A DNA stretch of 24,582 nt. It comes from CAYOLL01 sp964404765 [NCBI: uncultured Gemmatimonadota bacterium]. Its GTDB lineage: Bacteria; 4572-55. Shown piece by piece: positions 6,531-14,617 of the stretch. The first letter of the stretch is position 1, and each line of letters begins with the position of its first letter. The translations under genes and the position numbers were made by a program. The notes beneath the pieces were generated by a model that was not told the origin of the DNA, searched no databases, and saw only the letters and a program-made list of their open reading frames with translations. The stretch is taken from positions 1 through 24,582 of the forward strand of contig CAYOLL010000086.1 in NCBI GenBank assembly GCA_964404765.1, in the 5' to 3' direction.

Positions 6531-8579
6531 TCAGGCATCCAAAGCCGCGTTGAGTACTTCCGTGCCGGGCACGACAAAACGACCGTCACGCAAAATGTCT
6601 ACCTGTGTGCCGTCGGCGCGTACAGCAGTGATAAACGCAATAGATTCAAAAGGCAGCGTCATATCCGTATGGCAATAGGTGTAGGCTTCTTCCCGGCTCT
6701 TATGGCGCAGGGCGGTGCGCTCGTTTTCCATAGCGATAAACAATTTGTTATCAATAGGATTGCGAATCACCGTTTCTTCGCGAAAGCCGAAACAGGTATC
6801 GCCAATCGCAAAATGCGGACCCATTTTTTCGATGATGAGAATCGGCAGCAGACCGATAATGTTGTAGCGTTTAGCCATGCGATAGGCACGCGTGTTAGTG
6901 CCGATGGCAAACTCGCCCAACGGCAAGGTATCGTGCGGGAAAAACAGGTTTTCGCGGATATATTTCCGACCGTCGGCCGGGTCGGGAAAGTTGTCGCAGT
7001 CGTAGCTCTCGACATAGCCGTCCTTTAACGTCAGCCGCAGATTGACGTAGCGCAGACTGCGCAACTTTATATCTTCAAAATGCAAAATGCCGGTAGTGCC
7101 TTTCAGTTGCGGCGATGTAAAAACCTCGCCAGCAGGCACGTTGATATCTGCGCCGCAATTGATAAAAAGCGTTTCGTTAGACGGATTCGCCAGAGGCGAC
7201 AAGCTGACTTGAATATCGGTTTTGTTTTCACCACAGCCTTTGACATGCACCCAAGCCGCTGTATCCAGCACATCAATCAGCTTTTTCTGGATGATCTCAA
7301 ATTGTTCGGCATCCTGCTGGTTAATATCCATCATTTCTTCAAAAATGGCTTCAAAATCCGGTCCGATTTCCGGGGTAGGAAACGCGCTGATGCTAAAGCT
7401 GGTTTCCGTGCCGGGCGCATAACGTTGGTGGATGGTGGTGATCCGTGTATTCTGCAGCTCCTGATGCAGTTTCAGTTGCTCTTTGGAAAGAGACAAGCGC
7501 TCTTTTGTTTTGATCGGCTCAAACGGTTGCTCACCAAACGAGCCCAAAAGTAAATAGCCCGAGTGGCGCTGAATCAACGGGCGAAATTTTTCCGTAAGCA
7601 TGTCAAATTGCACTAGGCTTAGACTTACATAATCTGGATCCAACCATAAGGCGTTATCGAATTTATGATCGTAGCTGAATTGCTTATTCGCGGGTACTGC
7701 GCTAAATTCGATAATTGGCGTCAGACCCTGCCGACGGCACTCCAGACAGACGGCCCGGGCAATAACTTCAAGGCCAACCGGTACCCCAATGATCGGATTT
7801 GGGCGCTTAAAGGCATCTTTACCGCATGTTGTAAAGCCACGGATATAGGCATTCACTAATTGGTGAGCCAACGCTTCTATTTTTGGCTGTGGATAATCAT
7901 TTAAGAAGCGGGCCGTACGAACTTGGTTATCGGAAATATACTCATTAAGCCGAAATAAATAGCGTAAATCGGTTAAGTCGGTTTTTTCAAGCACATCGGT
8001 ATAGTAAGAAAAAGCCGGGTCATAAGATTTAAGACTGCGCGCTTCCAGGCGATAGATCATATCCATTTCTTGCAGGCGGCGGATGTAGTTTAACAATGGG
8101 TCATACGCCACTACGCGGCTGTCCCGACAATACGAGAATAAATCCAGCAAGGTTTCAATTCGCGAGTTTAATTCATAGCGGCGATGTTCAAAAGCCATGT
8201 CCAAATAAGACCGGCACATGCTAAAAAGAGCGCTGAATAATTGCCCATAACGGTCACCAAACACGCTGACGGCATAGGCGGGATTGCCAAAACTTGCGGC
8301 ATAATTTTCCGGCAAAATCGGCGCGTAAAAAGTCCGATGCTCCGCTAACAGTTCTTCAAAAGGACGGTTATAAAAATCGGCGGAAAGCAGCCGGGCTTCG
8401 TAATCAACCAGCTTAAGCAGCCAGGCCGTTAGCTCCTCGAAAAATGCGCCGAAAGCCTGCTTTTCGCCGGTCATTTGTTGGGCCAGCGCCTGCGCTTCGG
8501 TCAGTTTTTGGCGGGCGTCGCGATAGGCGGCTTCAATCGGCGCATTGCGGTCGGCAAAGTAGGTGTTAAAGTCAAACAT
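6531..8579 (-). CDS. M29-type (aminopeptidase T-like) metallopeptidase with long N-terminal extension
   Basis: The C-terminal half (about residues 300-682) matches M29 metal-dependent aminopeptidases, which release N-terminal residues from peptides in the cytosol. The metal-ligand motifs are present in order: PAGEVFTSP with Glu near 485, LGEFAIGTN with Glu near 556, EKMGPHFAIGDT with His near 589, and CHTDM with His and Asp near 637 and 639. Usual M29 enzymes are about 370-410 aa; this one is 682 aa, with roughly 300 extra N-terminal residues rich in helix and aromatic residues and without a signal peptide. No frameshift is seen. The gene stands alone between a palindrome and the HNH pair. 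Substrate preference is unknown. Confidence 0.85.
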   Translation of the reverse strand: MFDFNTYFADRNAPIEAAYRDARQKLTEAQALAQQMTGEKQAFGAFFEELTAWLLKLVDYEARLLSADFYNRPFEELLAEHRTFYAPILPENYAASFGNPAYAVSVFGDRYGQLFSALFSMCRSYLDMAFEHRRYELNSRIETLLDLFSYCRDSRVVAYDPLLNYIRRLQEMDMIYRLEARSLKSYDPAFSYYTDVLEKTDLTDLRYLFRLNEYISDNQVRTARFLNDYPQPKIEALAHQLVNAYIRGFTTCGKDAFKRPNPIIGVPVGLEVIARAVCLECRRQGLTPIIEFSAVPANKQFSYDHKFDNALWLDPDYVSLSLVQFDMLTEKFRPLIQRHSGYLLLGSFGEQPFEPIKTKERLSLSKEQLKLHQELQNTRITTIHQRYAPGTETSFSISAFPTPEIGPDFEAIFEEMMDINQQDAEQFEIIQKKLIDVLDTAAWVHVKGCGENKTDIQVSLSPLANPSNETLFINCGADINVPAGEVFTSPQLKGTTGILHFEDIKLRSLRYVNLRLTLKDGYVESYDCDNFPDPADGRKYIRENLFFPHDTLPLGEFAIGTNTRAYRMAKRYNIIGLLPILIIEKMGPHFAIGDTCFGFREETVIRNPIDNKLFIAMENERTALRHKSREEAYTYCHTDMTLPFESIAFITAVRADGTQVDILRDGRFVVPGTEVLNAALDA

Positions 8580-8627
8580 AAACGTCTCCAGTATTGTGGT
8601 TAGGGTATGATTTCTTGAGTCGGTGGC

Positions 8628-9071
8628 TCACTGTATAGCATCGGGAATAATCGGCGGATGTTCGCCCAAAGCATATAAGGCCTGTCGTAAATTCACCAAG
8701 CTTTGCCGATTCATTTTGAGAGCTTCGACAGTCGCTCGACCGGTTGGTGTTATGCCGACAATCCGCATAGAATCATCACTCCATTGAAAATGATCCGACC
8801 AGCGGTGTTTTCTGGGATGATAAAGCGGGGTTATTACACCGTCAATCGGATCAGGCGCATCGATCTTCGTATATTTGTGCGCATTGCAACCCGGGCAGGC
8901 TAACGCCAAATTGTCAAACGAATCTTCGCCGCCATGATGGAGCGGAATTATGTGCTCCACGCAAAAAGATTGGGTCGCAAAATCGGCTGAAATTCGACAG
9001 TATTCACAACAATGTTGCGCTCGTCGGGTGACAATTTGCCGTTGTCTGCCGGGGATTCTTTTTTTAGACAT
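8628..9071 (-). CDS. HNH endonuclease family protein
   Basis: This 147-aa protein carries a compact HNH nuclease fold: a CxxC pair (CEYC, 22-25), VEHIIPLHHGG (38-48) with the catalytic His region, DNLALACPGCNAHK (53-66) with the Asn and a second CxxC pair, and a downstream basic segment. The four cysteines probably bind structural zinc. The C-terminal 60 residues (HFQWSDDSMRIVGITPTGRATVEAL) resemble the tail common in stand-alone HNH proteins of cyanobacteria and planctomycetes. Its start overlaps the end of the upstream 133-aa gene by 8 bp, so the two are co-translated. Whether it acts in DNA repair, mobility or defence cannot be told. Confidence 0.9.
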   Translation of the reverse strand: MSKKRIPGRQRQIVTRRAQHCCEYCRISADFATQSFCVEHIIPLHHGGEDSFDNLALACPGCNAHKYTKIDAPDPIDGVITPLYHPRKHRWSDHFQWSDDSMRIVGITPTGRATVEALKMNRQSLVNLRQALYALGEHPPIIPDAIQ

Positions 9072-9465
9072 AAGCCGGTCGCCGGATGCCCAACTGTTTC
9101 ATTAGGGCTCTGACCGAAACCCGGCGAAGCTGCGCTAACTCGGCCAGACAATTCACCCGTTTCGCATCGAACTGCTCGATTTGTGCGATTAAGTCGAGTA
9201 ATTCCTGATGTTCAAAAGGTGTCAGCGTTTCCTGTCGGCGCTTCGCCGACAAATCGTTATACCGTTGCTGAGCGATCGGCAGCAAGCCTTCGTTAATTTT
9301 TTGCAATAACTCGGTTTCACTCGTAGATAAAACGGAGGCTTTACGCTTGGCACGTAACGCCAGAATACGACCGACAAAATCCTCTAATTCCGGCATGCTT
9401 AATTGCTCAACGCCACGAAAGATATCCTCAAAAGAAGCAACAGATTTGATTTGAATGGCGGGCAT
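9064..9465 (-). CDS. Small helical protein coupled to the HNH nuclease
   Basis: The 133-aa protein is largely helical and charged, with no membrane segment or signal peptide. The C-terminal region EHQELLDLIAQIEQFDAKRV...LAQLRRVSVRALMKQLGI resembles proteins often found directly before stand-alone HNH nucleases; that recollection is of a gene-pair pattern and not of a named function. I chose ATG 9465, preceded by GAGG (9474-9471), over an ATG at 9489. The 8-bp overlap with the nuclease gene suggests a fixed stoichiometry or a regulator-effector pair. The toxin-antitoxin idea is inference only. Confidence 0.8.
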   Translation of the reverse strand: MPAIQIKSVASFEDIFRGVEQLSMPELEDFVGRILALRAKRKASVLSTSETELLQKINEGLLPIAQQRYNDLSAKRRQETLTPFEHQELLDLIAQIEQFDAKRVNCLAELAQLRRVSVRALMKQLGIRRPAYV

Positions 9466-9524
9466 AATAACCTCGTATCGTTTGCACAATAAAAAAACGT
9501 AAGAGTTGACCTTTCACGAAAACA

Positions 9525-10469
9525 TCACACATCCCGCAAGCTATAATTGCGAAATCCGCCCAACTGTCGGCCCTTAAAGAAAGTATGTTCGAGCCATGAA
9601 AGCAAGCGATATTTAGGGCGCTCGTGCTTATGCGGCTGGCGGTAGGGATTGGGCGGGCCGTTGCGCTGCAGTTGATCCGACCAATTCATTTGGCGGATCA
9701 AGTCGGCCATCACTTGCGGGTGACTGCCGTTAAAAATCGCCAGGCGATCCAATGGTCCGTAATCAAACGCGGTGGGCGCTTGATCGTAATGCTCACGGGC
9801 GCGTCGGGAGCCCCAATGCACCGAATCTAACGAGCGCCGCTTATTTTGCATCAGATGGGGCGGACGCACCCAGCCGTAGTGATAGATGTGCGCGTCAACC
9901 GTTGCCACACGCAATTTATGGTGGCCGTCCGCCTGGCGCGGATTCTCGTAAAAGTCGAACCGGCGGAAGGATTGGGCGCTTTCCCAGGAATGAATATCGG
10001 GTCGGTTGCGGATAATGCGGATTTCGTGCGGATACCAACCATGCCCGGCCTGATAATGCTGATAGTCGCCCCAGAAATGGCGATAACGGAACAGCAGTCC
10101 TTCCACACGTTCATCCGACAGCAATTGCCGGCAGCGCTGCTGAATGACCGGCAGATCGGCTTCGTGCACGACTTCATCGGCCTGCAGATAAAAGAGCCAG
10201 TCCCCGCGGCAGGCGGCTTTGGCCACATCGGTCTGGATGGCGTTGATGATGCCGCCTTTAAAATATTTCTCTTCCCAAACCGTATCAATGATTCTGACTT
10301 TGGGATCGCCAATGGCGGCAATACGCTCCCGCGTTGAATCATCTGCATCGCCCTGACCGACGGCGATCACAAACTCATCTACAAGGGGCAGGATGGAGCG
10401 AATGGATTCCGCCACCGGATAGTATAGCTTGACGCCATTGCACACAAAGGAAAAACCGCTGATTTTCAT
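9525..10469 (-). CDS. Family 2 glycosyltransferase
   Basis: This 314-aa cytoplasmic enzyme probably transfers a sugar from an activated nucleotide donor. It begins MKISGFSFVCNGVKLYYPV, typical of GT2 proteins, and contains DDSTRERI (about 43-50) and LQADEVVHE (about 96-104), the latter aligning with the DxD-like metal and nucleotide-sugar binding motif. A basic C-terminal tail may associate with membrane. I chose ATG 10469 over 10511 because the fold begins there, although the ribosome site (AGCGGA) is weak. It stands alone, followed by the HNH pair in the same direction, with no other glycan genes nearby, so the acceptor is unknown. Confidence 0.85.
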   Translation of the reverse strand: MKISGFSFVCNGVKLYYPVAESIRSILPLVDEFVIAVGQGDADDSTRERIAAIGDPKVRIIDTVWEEKYFKGGIINAIQTDVAKAACRGDWLFYLQADEVVHEADLPVIQQRCRQLLSDERVEGLLFRYRHFWGDYQHYQAGHGWYPHEIRIIRNRPDIHSWESAQSFRRFDFYENPRQADGHHKLRVATVDAHIYHYGWVRPPHLMQNKRRSLDSVHWGSRRAREHYDQAPTAFDYGPLDRLAIFNGSHPQVMADLIRQMNWSDQLQRNGPPNPYRQPHKHERPKYRLLSWLEHTFFKGRQLGGFRNYSLRDV

Positions 10470-10532
10470 GTTCCGCTCTAAATCGCTTTGCTTATTGCTT
10501 AGATACAGCATTTAAAAAAATGTTTTTGGCGC

Positions 10533-10595
10533 TGTAGCACAGATTAGCAATCTGTGCATGTTTGCAGTCAGCACAGATTGCTAATCTGTGCTACA
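10533..10595. repeat. Nested palindromic repeat
   Basis: A 25-bp arm at 10533-10557 (TGTAGCACAG..., ending CTGTGC) has its exact complement at 10571-10595, with a 13-nt spacer. Each arm is itself a hairpin: GCACAGATT and AATCTGTGC around a 3-nt loop. No gene covers it. It is probably an interspersed repeat; similar GTAGCACAG-type repeats are common in intergenic DNA of environmental FCB-type genomes. Confidence 0.75.
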
Positions 10596-10710
10596 CGTCT
10601 GCAACCATGTTTCCAAAAACAATATTTAAAACACTGTAGTTCTGCTTTACCCGAAAAAACTAACGGGCAAGTGTACTACTCCGGTTGGCAACTGTCAACA
10701 GCATTTTACC

Positions 10711-10750
10711 CAAAAAAAAGACCCGCCTGGTCTTGAAAATCCGGCGGGTT
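10711..10750 (-). terminator. Rho-independent terminator downstream of the lipoprotein gene
   Basis: On the - strand ACCCGCC and GGCGGGT form a 7-bp GC-rich stem, followed by C and a run of eight T. It lies about 130 bp past the lipoprotein stop (10883) and would end the TonB receptor-lipoprotein transcript. Confidence 0.65.
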
Positions 10751-10800
10751 TTATAAAACTGCTCCGAAACATTTGCGCTGTACGCAAGAATTTGAGACAA

Positions 10801-10831
10801 GATATGACATTTCTTGAAGAAATGTCATATC
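10801..10831. repeat. Perfect palindrome between lipoprotein and terminator
   Basis: GATATGACATTTCTT and its exact complement AAGAAATGTCATATC are separated by a single G, giving a 15-bp stem. It sits 50 bp downstream of the lipoprotein stop. It may protect the mRNA 3' end or be another dispersed repeat. No gene is seen in 10596-10882. Confidence 0.65.
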
Positions 10832-10882
10832 TCCTTTTGGCTAAGGCTTGTCCGGTTTAGGGTGCAGATGACCAACGCGTTT

Positions 10883-11872
10883 TTAATCCGTCACAACGTA
10901 TTGGAACTTCATGTAGCCGGATGAACCGGCTTCGTTATAGTAGTTCGTCATTTTTAGCTTGGCGCGTTTGCCGCCGGAGGTTTCTACGACAATTGTTTCT
11001 TCGGTTGGATTCAGGCGATGGGTAGTTTCGTCGTATTGTAAACAGCGCATCCCGATCACGTAGGCCGCGTTTGTATCGCTTGCCAGGCCGGTGACGGTCT
11101 GTGGATCCACATCGTCAAACTTCTCTGTGGCCGCCAAAATTTTGGCCTTGACGTTGGCATTCCGGTTCAGCAAAATCATCGGGAACTTGACCCCGACCGG
11201 CGCGCCAGGCTCGTTTACCGGGCCATACGTCAACTTTATGTCCCAGGCTTTTGCGGTTAATTTGCTGTGCTTAAAGCTGTACAGGGCCTCACCGTTCAGG
11301 TCTGTTGCCGGATTAGCCACCACCCGGATCGTATCCGTCTGCGTGGCGGCAAAAACCGAGTCGGTATAAGTGGAATAGCTGATGCTAAAAATGCCGCCGG
11401 CATAGCCGTCAATCTTAAACTTAACATAGTTATCACGCGCAGTCTTAACAATATAAACCAGATTCTTGCTGACGATGACGTGGTTGGCAAAATCGTAATT
11501 ATACCAGGCGTCGCCGGTAATTATGGTATCGGCATCTGCCGTAAACATTGTCTCGCTTATCGGCACCGCCGTCACCGCTCCCATACTGGTGGACTGCGTA
11601 TTGTGGATTAAAACCGGCCCATTGAGTTGGCCATTGCCGAGCACGGCGCGGTTCAGATAAAATTCCGGACTGCGATTAACCAGCTTAAAGCTGACATCCG
11701 GCGTCATCACCTCGGCCATGGCGTCAAAGCTAAAGTAAACCGCGCCCTGTTTTACATTTGTCGATTGAAATTCCGTGAATTTATCAGGATCGACGATGGT
11801 ATCATCATCCCCACAGCCGGTCAAAGCCAACAGCAGGCTAAGCGCACCAAAAAGTTTAAACCAGCGTTTCAT
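10883..11872 (-). CDS. HmuY-like lipoprotein paired with TonB receptor
   Basis: The 329-aa protein starts with a lipoprotein signal peptide and lipobox LTGC (Cys20), so it is probably anchored in a membrane by Lgt processing. Two beta-rich halves follow: VKQGAVYFSFDAMAEV...WYNYDFANHVI...YVKFKIDGY, and a second ending AKLKMTNYYNEAGSSGYMKFQY. This layout and the WDIKL motif resemble HmuY-family proteins, which bind heme at the outer membrane of Bacteroidota and hand it to a TonB-dependent receptor. Here the receptor gene lies 61 bp upstream in the same direction. The heme-binding His pair of Porphyromonas HmuY cannot be assigned by eye, so the ligand (heme, metal or cobalamin) is uncertain. A strong GGAGG ribosome site precedes the start. 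Confidence 0.75.
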   Translation of the reverse strand: MKRWFKLFGALSLLLALTGCGDDDTIVDPDKFTEFQSTNVKQGAVYFSFDAMAEVMTPDVSFKLVNRSPEFYLNRAVLGNGQLNGPVLIHNTQSTSMGAVTAVPISETMFTADADTIITGDAWYNYDFANHVIVSKNLVYIVKTARDNYVKFKIDGYAGGIFSISYSTYTDSVFAATQTDTIRVVANPATDLNGEALYSFKHSKLTAKAWDIKLTYGPVNEPGAPVGVKFPMILLNRNANVKAKILAATEKFDDVDPQTVTGLASDTNAAYVIGMRCLQYDETTHRLNPTEETIVVETSGGKRAKLKMTNYYNEAGSSGYMKFQYVVTD

Positions 11873-11933
11873 GAAAGCCTCCTCGAAAAAAGTTAATTGA
11901 AGTATCGTCGCAGGTCACGACGTTAAATAGGAA

Positions 11934-14132
11934 CTAATGTAGTTGATAATTCATACCGATATAAAATTTTCGACCTTGAATCTGACCGAATGGATACATT
12001 TTTTTATCCAACAAATTGGTCACGCCGCCAAAAAGATCCAACCGATCCCGGAAGCGACGTTCGATTTGTGTATCCAGAATCAGATAGGAATCGACAGTGA
12101 TAACTTCATCGTCATTTTGCGACAAGTTGGGGTTATTCGCTTTTTCCGAATCATACCAACGCGCTCGCACATTGGCGCGAATACCTGTGATTGCTTCGGT
12201 ATAAGCCGCCTTGGTCCGCACAAAATTGGGCGCTATGTTCAAGAGCTCATTTCCTTCACCGTCCTCGCCCTGGGTATGATTGTAGCCGAATTCAAACTCA
12301 AGCGCATCGCTTGGATGAAACGTAACATCGACATCAGCGCCGAACGTCTGCGCTTTTGTAATGTTATGATATGACAGCACGATGCCTTCATAAGGTGTTG
12401 AACCCGACGGTAGATAATAATATTCAATCTTGTCGGTCAGATTGTTATAAAACAGATTTAAGCGCAGCCAATAGCGTGTAGACGGATTATGCTCGACTCC
12501 GAGGTTGAAACCATGGGACTTTTCCGGCATCAGGTCTTCGGCGCCAATCACCCAGTAACCGACCGGATTATAAAACTCGATGTACAATTCTTTTATGCTG
12601 GGCTGACGATAGCCGCGCCCATACGAAAATCGCAGCTGCCAGTCGCGCGGCAGATCGTATAAAGCGCTCAGCTTTGGCGCAAAAAAGCCACCATAGGCGG
12701 TATTGTCGGCATAACGGCCGCCAAAGGATAATGTCAATGGGCGGGTCTGCCATTCATTTTCCAGATATAAAATATTTGTTTCGTAACCACGCTCCGGCAC
12801 ATCGGCGGTCTGGTTTTCGGCTTGCAGCCGGTTAGAACGCACACTTTCTTCCAGGCGCTCCATTCCGACCGCCACATGGCTTTCGTTATAGGGCGAAAAT
12901 AGCAAATGGGCCTTGTAATGCCGCAGCCATTCCGTATTCAAATTGTCGCGCTGCACCGTGCCGTCGCCGGCAATCAGACGCGAGCGGTGCTCGGCCTTAC
13001 TGTAATTGACCATTGTTGTCAGCAGCGTTTTACGCCCAAAATGGAATTCAGTACTGCCGGTCAGGTTCCATTTTTTCGTATCCGTTTTATCCGTAAATAG
13101 ATTGTAGCGATCCCCAGACAGACCTTCGGTTTTATCCCGAAAATAATCGCCTTTGACATTCAGATCCAGCTTGTTCTCACGCAGGAAACCCACTTTGACA
13201 CCCAGATTCCGGCGGATTGCCTCGGCCGCCTCCGTAAAATTGTCCCGATAACCCTCGCTATCGGTCAGCCCATAATCCTCGGCCGGCTGCTTCTTCCAAC
13301 TGCCGGTTGCTGCAAGATGAAGATAGCAGTCCGGCTTGACTTCCCGACTGCGGGCCAGCGACATAATATAGTCCTGACGCGCATCTGTGCCATAAATCGA
13401 CCGCAAGTGAAATAACGGCATCCGCTGCGCTTTCTTGGTAATAATATTGATGACGCCGCCCAACGCATCCGAGCCGTACAGCGCCGAAGTCGGCCCCTTA
13501 ACCGTTTCGATCCGCTCGATCTGCTCCAGCGGAAACTGGGCAATATCCACCGCGCCATCCACCGTGCCGGCCACACGCTCCCCATCCACCAGCACCAGCA
13601 CATGATTGTTGCGCAGACCGTGCACTTGCGCGGTCTGTGTCCCACCAACCGCCGTGCCGATGTCCAGACCCGTCTGCTCGCGCACAATATCCACCAGCGT
13701 TGCGCCACCGGTATCGCGAATCTGACGGCTATTGATAACCTCGGTAATCACCGGAGTATCCTTTAGCTTGTGATGCATTAAAGTGCCGGTTACAACAACT
13801 TGCTGCATTTCCAGTAATTGCTCCACCAGGTTGGCCGAAACAGACCCTGTCGATCCGGCTTCGATCCGCACCGGTACTGATTTTGACGCATATCCCTGAT
13901 GCGATAGCAACAGGACATAGTCACCCGCCGGAATATTTTCCAGTGTAAATTGACCGGCCCTGTCGGTCATCGTAGCAAATTTCGTTGCATCCAGACGAAC
14001 CGTAATGTGAGATCGCACCGCTTGTTGTGTCCCCAGTGTAACAATCCCGCGCAAACTGCCCGTTTCCGCTGCTTGGGCCACAACTGCTACGAGCAGCAGC
14101 CAACAGGTTAAAATTGTAAGTCTTCGAGCCAT
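11934..14132 (-). CDS. TonB-dependent outer membrane receptor
   Basis: The 732-aa protein imports a bulky ligand across the outer membrane using TonB energy. A signal peptide (1-21) is followed by a carboxypeptidase-regulatory-like beta domain (about 25-100, GIVTLGTQQAVRSHITV...AGQFTLENIPAGDYVL). A TonB-box-like segment (QQVVVTGT, 110-117), a plug domain (122-235, with QVHGLRNNHVLVLVDGERV and KGPTSALYGSDALGGVINI) and a 22-strand-type barrel with many aromatic residues complete it. The chain ends YIGMNYQLH; most barrels end in Phe or Trp, so the terminal His is unusual. The ribosome site AAGGAT is well placed. The gene is followed by the HmuY-like lipoprotein, suggesting heme or another iron/metal complex as ligand; a cobalamin or siderophore role is also possible. 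Confidence 0.93.
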   Translation of the reverse strand: MARRLTILTCWLLLVAVVAQAAETGSLRGIVTLGTQQAVRSHITVRLDATKFATMTDRAGQFTLENIPAGDYVLLLSHQGYASKSVPVRIEAGSTGSVSANLVEQLLEMQQVVVTGTLMHHKLKDTPVITEVINSRQIRDTGGATLVDIVREQTGLDIGTAVGGTQTAQVHGLRNNHVLVLVDGERVAGTVDGAVDIAQFPLEQIERIETVKGPTSALYGSDALGGVINIITKKAQRMPLFHLRSIYGTDARQDYIMSLARSREVKPDCYLHLAATGSWKKQPAEDYGLTDSEGYRDNFTEAAEAIRRNLGVKVGFLRENKLDLNVKGDYFRDKTEGLSGDRYNLFTDKTDTKKWNLTGSTEFHFGRKTLLTTMVNYSKAEHRSRLIAGDGTVQRDNLNTEWLRHYKAHLLFSPYNESHVAVGMERLEESVRSNRLQAENQTADVPERGYETNILYLENEWQTRPLTLSFGGRYADNTAYGGFFAPKLSALYDLPRDWQLRFSYGRGYRQPSIKELYIEFYNPVGYWVIGAEDLMPEKSHGFNLGVEHNPSTRYWLRLNLFYNNLTDKIEYYYLPSGSTPYEGIVLSYHNITKAQTFGADVDVTFHPSDALEFEFGYNHTQGEDGEGNELLNIAPNFVRTKAAYTEAITGIRANVRARWYDSEKANNPNLSQNDDEVITVDSYLILDTQIERRFRDRLDLFGGVTNLLDKKMYPFGQIQGRKFYIGMNYQLH

Positions 14133-14208
14133 GATTTATCCTTGAAAATATTGACACCGCAACCAGTTTAACCTACACAAAGTTTCCGAAATCTATTCAA
14201 AACGCAAA

Positions 14209-14313
14209 CTGAAGTTTGCACGAAAGCAGGAAGTATGCCAAAAGGCGATAAACGTACCCGGCTGAAGTTTGCACGAAAGCAGGAAGTATGCCAAAAGGCG
14301 ATAAACGTACCCG
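14209..14313. repeat. 53-bp tandem duplication upstream of the TonB receptor
   Basis: Two identical 52-bp copies (14209-14260 and 14262-14313, each starting CTGAAGTTTGCACG and ending AACGTACCCG) are separated by one G. The copies lie in the leader or promoter-proximal region of the receptor gene. A short palindrome, GCAAACTGAAGTTTGC (14204-14219), overlaps the left end. Identity of the copies implies a recent duplication. The rest of 14314-14617 shows only short hairpins (14341-14367 and 14534-14548) and no gene. Confidence 0.85.
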
Positions 14314-14383
14314 CTTTCAAATCCAAAAGAAAATTTAAACACTATCAACATTACAAATTTTGATAGTCGAACCGCTAACCAAA

Positions 14384-14412
14384 AAAATAGTAACAAGTTA
14401 GAAGAATAGCAA
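14384..14412 (-). promoter_or_regulatory. Weak candidate promoter for the TonB receptor operon
   Basis: On the - strand TTGCTA (14412-14407) and TATTTT (14389-14384) are spaced by 17 bp. The -10 box is poor. If used, it would make a leader of about 240 nt containing the 53-bp tandem repeat. No Fur-box or cobalamin riboswitch consensus was recognised. Confidence 0.25.
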
Positions 14413-14617
14413 CAATTAAAGATTCACGTCGGGTAAGCCGGCTGAAGGATCAGAAGGGTCATGGCGCAGTACAAGCTTTTTAGGCGTCCGATCCAAAAGC
14501 GAGCTTAAATGCTTCAAACTGCAAAGCGGTTTTGTTTCAGATTGAAACGAAGGGGAGCGGTATCCGCCTTCATTTATAATTGTGGACGGTAATGATTATT
14601 TGGCTACAACCATCATC

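Noticed and set aside
9232-9250. Short palindrome TGTCGGCG/CGCCGACA inside the 133-aa gene
   Set aside because: It has an 8-bp stem in coding DNA, within what GC-rich codons produce by chance, with no sign of insertion.
14209-14313. Possible CRISPR array
   Set aside because: The two copies are adjacent with only one base between them, so there are no spacers, and no cas genes are present.
14193-14396. A 67-codon hydrophobic frame on the - strand through the 53-bp tandem repeat
   Set aside because: The repeat unit is not a multiple of three, no ribosome site is present, and the product looks like translated non-coding DNA.
14133-14617. Possible cobalamin riboswitch or Fur box upstream of the TonB receptor
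   Set aside because: No conserved B12-box or Fur-like inverted repeat could be recognised on the - strand.
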